Below, piece after piece: positions 5,425 through 5,445 of a DNA stretch of 5,445 nt. The position numbers and the translations under genes were made by a program. This stretch comes from Acidobacteriaceae bacterium (lineage in GTDB: Bacteria > Acidobacteriota > Terriglobia > Terriglobales > Acidobacteriaceae), in the NCBI GenBank assembly GCA_003140705.1, contig PLKU01000364.1, positions 1-5,445 of the forward strand, given 5' to 3'. Within the stretch, counting starts at the first letter, position 1. Every line of letters starts with the position of its first letter. The notes beneath the pieces were generated by a model, which was not told the DNA's origin, ran no database searches, and saw only the letters and a program-made list of their open reading frames with translations.

Positions 5425-5445
5425 GCGGCTATAGTTCAGTGGCAG
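5425..5445 (+). tRNA. 5' end of a second tRNA, probably tRNA-Gly (cut by window)
   Basis: The last 21 bases read GCGGCTA-TA-GTTC-AGTGGCA-G. This fits a seven-base acceptor strand, the two linker bases, the first D-stem strand GTTC, a D-loop with the conserved A14 and GG, and the beginning of the returning D-stem GAAC. GTTC with a short AGTGGCA loop is the style of bacterial tRNA-Gly. The anticodon lies outside the window, so the identity is tentative. Confidence 0.75.

Overview
The window most likely comes from a soil-type bacterium of the phylum Acidobacteriota (Terriglobia-like). The basis is one very large Oar-like TonB-dependent outer-membrane protein with an N-terminal carboxypeptidase-regulatory-like domain, a family greatly expanded in that group, together with moderate GC content and TTG start codons. 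This placement is inferred from protein style; no taxonomic marker gene is present.

Layout, left to right. Positions 1-22 are an exact copy of the anticodon arm and part of the variable loop of the tRNA-Pro gene found at the other end, but without the 5' half of the tRNA. Positions 23-414 are non-coding. They hold one copy of a 25-bp direct repeat (137-161), a near-consensus CRP/FNR-type palindrome (296-311) and a probable -10 box (338-343). The large receptor gene follows, most likely starting at a TTG codon at 415 and ending at 3996. Positions 3997-4693 hold no intact gene. They contain a start-less open frame (4147-4506) that resembles the phosphoacceptor helix of a sensor histidine kinase, and the second copy of the 25-bp repeat (4604-4628). 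An intact, CCA-encoding tRNA-Pro(UGG) gene lies on the minus strand at 4694-4770. To its right are a DUF4112 membrane protein gene (minus strand, 5360-4803) and the first 21 bases of a second tRNA, probably tRNA-Gly, running off the window.

Interpretation. The pair of tRNA-Pro-derived repeats bounds a segment of about 4.7 kb that carries the receptor gene, with a second nested pair of direct repeats just inside. This is the geometry left by site-specific integration into a tRNA gene, in which the incoming DNA rebuilds the tRNA 3' half. No integrase lies in the window, so it would be a decayed or non-autonomous island, or the end of a larger one. The receptor is the only convincing cargo gene. 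The DUF4112 gene and the two tRNAs to the right look like ordinary chromosomal backbone.

No new defence or enzymatic system is visible. The nested repeats, the kinase-like remnant and the CRP-like site upstream of the receptor are the items most worth following up.
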